From Nitrospirota bacterium (GTDB lineage: Bacteria > Nitrospirota > Thermodesulfovibrionia > Thermodesulfovibrionales > Magnetobacteriaceae): a DNA stretch of 64,000 bases. The position numbers and the translations under genes were made by a program. Shown here one piece after another: positions 62,461 through 64,000 of the stretch (position 1 is the stretch's first letter; each line of letters starts with the position of its first letter). Under the pieces are notes generated by a model. It saw nothing but the letters and a program-made list of their open reading frames with translations, searched no databases and had not been told where the DNA came from. The stretch lies in the NCBI GenBank assembly GCA_015233015.1, contig JADFYO010000001.1, positions 1 through 64,000 on the forward strand. The letters are read 5' to 3'.

Positions 62461-63049
62461 GCATTCCCCCCGTAGTTGAGGGGTCGCTGACCCCTTTAAG
62501 GGCCTTCTCTAAGAATATATCGCCGTTTCTTATCCCATCCTCCGTAACTGCCCTCGAGGATATTGTAGCGCCGGTTATCGCCTGAACATACTCAGTTGTC
62601 TCCTCTTTTTTTACCTTCAGGTGTTCAATATCCTTGCCTTTAAACTGCTCTATAAACGACGGAGTGGCAACCTCGTCCCCAAGTCCCGGGGTCTCAGCCT
62701 GATGTAATATAGTCACCTTCTGTACTATTAAGTCCTTGTTTACAGCAAATAGTATGTTTATATAACTCGAATATCCTTTGGCAAAGGTCTGCACGATATA
62801 GCCCATTATCTGACCGTCTTTCTTAGCCGCATAGTACTCGGCATGTTTTTCGTGGGGATGCCAGTCGCCGAGCTTTTCTATTTTATCGGCCTCGGGTATC
62901 AATTTTTGCAGGGCGTCTTTCTTCTCCTCTTCGTTATGCTGAAATATTATCGGAGACGTATAGGCGTAAATTAACGCAAGGAGCACTCCGCCCACCACAT
63001 ATATTACGAGCAGGTTCAGGGTTATCTTTATAAGTTCTTTCGTGCTCAT
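62429..63049 (-). CDS. rnfG: Rnf complex subunit G
   Basis: 206 residues. One N-terminal membrane helix (about 10-30) and a periplasmic FMN domain. The covalent FMN site is I-T-G-A-T-I-S-S at about 168, with the threonine as attachment point. It overlaps rnfD by four bases. Confidence 0.95.
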   Translation of the reverse strand: MSTKELIKITLNLLVIYVVGGVLLALIYAYTSPIIFQHNEEEKKDALQKLIPEADKIEKLGDWHPHEKHAEYYAAKKDGQIMGYIVQTFAKGYSSYINILFAVNKDLIVQKVTILHQAETPGLGDEVATPSFIEQFKGKDIEHLKVKKEETTEYVQAITGATISSRAVTEDGIRNGDIFLEKALKGVSDPSTTGGMHEGDNPHGSH

Positions 63050-64000
63050 TTCTTCGCTTTCTTAGCCCCAAAAACAGATGTCCGGAAGTTTCTGTCAATA
63101 AGCGGCGCAAAACAATTCATGATCAAAATAGCAAACATAACGCCTTCCGGGTAACCGGCCTTCAATCTTATTAATATCGTCAAAAACCCGCACCCTATCC
63201 CAAACAATATCTGGCCCCTCGACACGGTCGGACATGTTACATAATCCGTTGCCATGTAAAACGCCCCAAGCATCAAACCGCCGCTTAGGAGATGCACTAT
63301 CGGGTCCCCTGTGAACAGCCCCTCTTTGCCGCCGAAAATCCACACCCCCAGTGCCACCGTGGCAAGGAATGACAATGGAATCCTAAGGGAAATATACCGG
63401 CGATAAACCAAAAACGCCGCCCCTATCAGTATCGCTATCATAGAGGTCTCACCAAGCGACCCGGGCCTGTGTCCTACGAGAAGTTCTTTATATAAACTTA
63501 ACTTATCGCCAAATACCTCGATGAGTTTCCCCATGCCCTCTTCTTTGAGAATTCCAAGCGGCGTGGCGGTTGTCTTTGCGTTTACGGTCAAAAAAGCCGC
63601 ATCGGGAACCGACCATGTAGTCATAGCGCGCGTCCATGTTATCAGGGCAAAGGCGCGTCCTATCAGCGCCGGATTAAATATATTATACCCAAGTCCGCCA
63701 AAGAGCTGCTTAGTTATCCCTACGCTTACAAACGCGGCAACCAGCGGTATATAAAAAGGTACCGTAGAGGGCATATTTAGACCGAGCAGAAGTCCCGTCA
63801 AAAAGGCACTCCCATCGGCTAATGTTATCTCCTTCCCCGCCACTTTCTGGACAAACCACTCGCTTAACAGTGAGCCGATTATACACAGCGCTGTCACATA
63901 TAACGCCTTGGGGCCAAAATAATATATCCCCATCACAAGGGCCGGCAACAGACTGATACTCACCGTCCACATTATCCGCGGCACCGTCTCCTCACTGCTT
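63046..64000 (-). CDS. rnfD: Rnf complex subunit D (5' end beyond the window)
   Basis: At least 318 residues and multiple membrane helices. The covalent FMN site T-T-A-T-P-L and G-S-L-G-E-T-S motifs are clear. The GTG at 63984 is not a convincing start: the frame stays open to 64000, and the encoded S-S-E-E-T-V-P-R-I-M-W matches the usual RnfD interior. So the true start, and rnfC, should lie past the window edge. The order is thus (C)-D-G-E-A-B. Confidence 0.96.
   Translation of the reverse strand, partial: SSEETVPRIMWTVSISLLPALVMGIYYFGPKALYVTALCIIGSLLSEWFVQKVAGKEITLADGSAFLTGLLLGLNMPSTVPFYIPLVAAFVSVGITKQLFGGLGYNIFNPALIGRAFALITWTRAMTTWSVPDAAFLTVNAKTTATPLGILKEEGMGKLIEVFGDKLSLYKELLVGHRPGSLGETSMIAILIGAAFLVYRRYISLRIPLSFLATVALGVWIFGGKEGLFTGDPIVHLLSGGLMLGAFYMATDYVTCPTVSRGQILFGIGCGFLTILIRLKAGYPEGVMFAILIMNCFAPLIDRNFRTSVFGAKKAKK

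Overview
The window is a gene-dense stretch (most genes on the minus strand) from a Gram-negative, probably anaerobic bacterium. No rRNA gene is present, so placement is inference. An EtfA carrying a ferredoxin domain, an Rnf complex, an ihfA-merR-tRNA-Pro block, glycogen enzymes, an acetate kinase fused to PduL and many PAS/REC sensor kinases together recall deep-branching Nitrospirota (Thermodesulfovibrio/Magnetobacterium-like) or related Deltaproteobacteria-like lineages.

Layout. 1-233: start of a likely cold-shock gene with a structured leader. 234-9818: a long minus-strand run (molybdopterin-domain protein, hpt, queD, pmbA, acyl-CoA dehydrogenase, etfB, etfA with ferredoxin domain, fabD, ilvC, an HPt protein, a REC-GGDEF protein). 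9953-11145: two secreted low-complexity proteins. 11266-16780: plus-strand operon queA, SPOR protein, phoH, a PgpH-like HD protein, ybeY and a DgkA-PAP2 fusion; phoH and ybeY appear to start at non-standard codons. 16916-19960: two paralogous secreted Thr-rich proteins, panD, a cold-shock protein and a protein joining a possible nuclease-like N-terminus to a cold-shock domain. 20076-32039: a Wsp-like chemosensory operon (cheR-TPR, double cheW, mcp, cheA-REC, cheB, a giant hybrid kinase, a receiver). 32170-34148: tRNA-Pro, merR, ihfA with a repeat-built leader ORF, and a SurA-like isomerase. 34301-40786: glycogen operon malQ, glgX, glgB. 40936-51032: a methyltransferase next to a MITE-like element, then a second signalling island (HD-GYP regulator and three sensor kinases). 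51260-59834: a peptide-binding lipoprotein, a PIN-domain gene with an unknown partner, a DUF401 transporter, cca, a CNB-AckA-PduL fusion and a flavin reductase. 60022-64000: rnfB, A, E, G and D, with rnfD cut by the window edge.

How the parts fit. The acyl-CoA dehydrogenase/EtfBA set resembles caffeyl-CoA-reductase-type bifurcating complexes that could reduce ferredoxin. Rnf oxidises ferredoxin and builds an ion gradient. The AckA-PduL fusion could make ATP from acetyl-CoA in one polypeptide. Two large sensory blocks suggest control of surface behaviour and cyclic-di-GMP.

The strongest candidates for something new are: the CNB-AckA-PduL fusion with a degenerate nucleotide-binding cassette; the repeat-encoded leader ORF ahead of ihfA, apparently copied from ihfA's own start; perfect hairpins covering the Shine-Dalgarno sites of two cold-shock-domain genes, one of them the nuclease-like fusion; and the ACG and ATA starts of phoH and ybeY. 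No database search could be run; family names rest on motifs read by eye.
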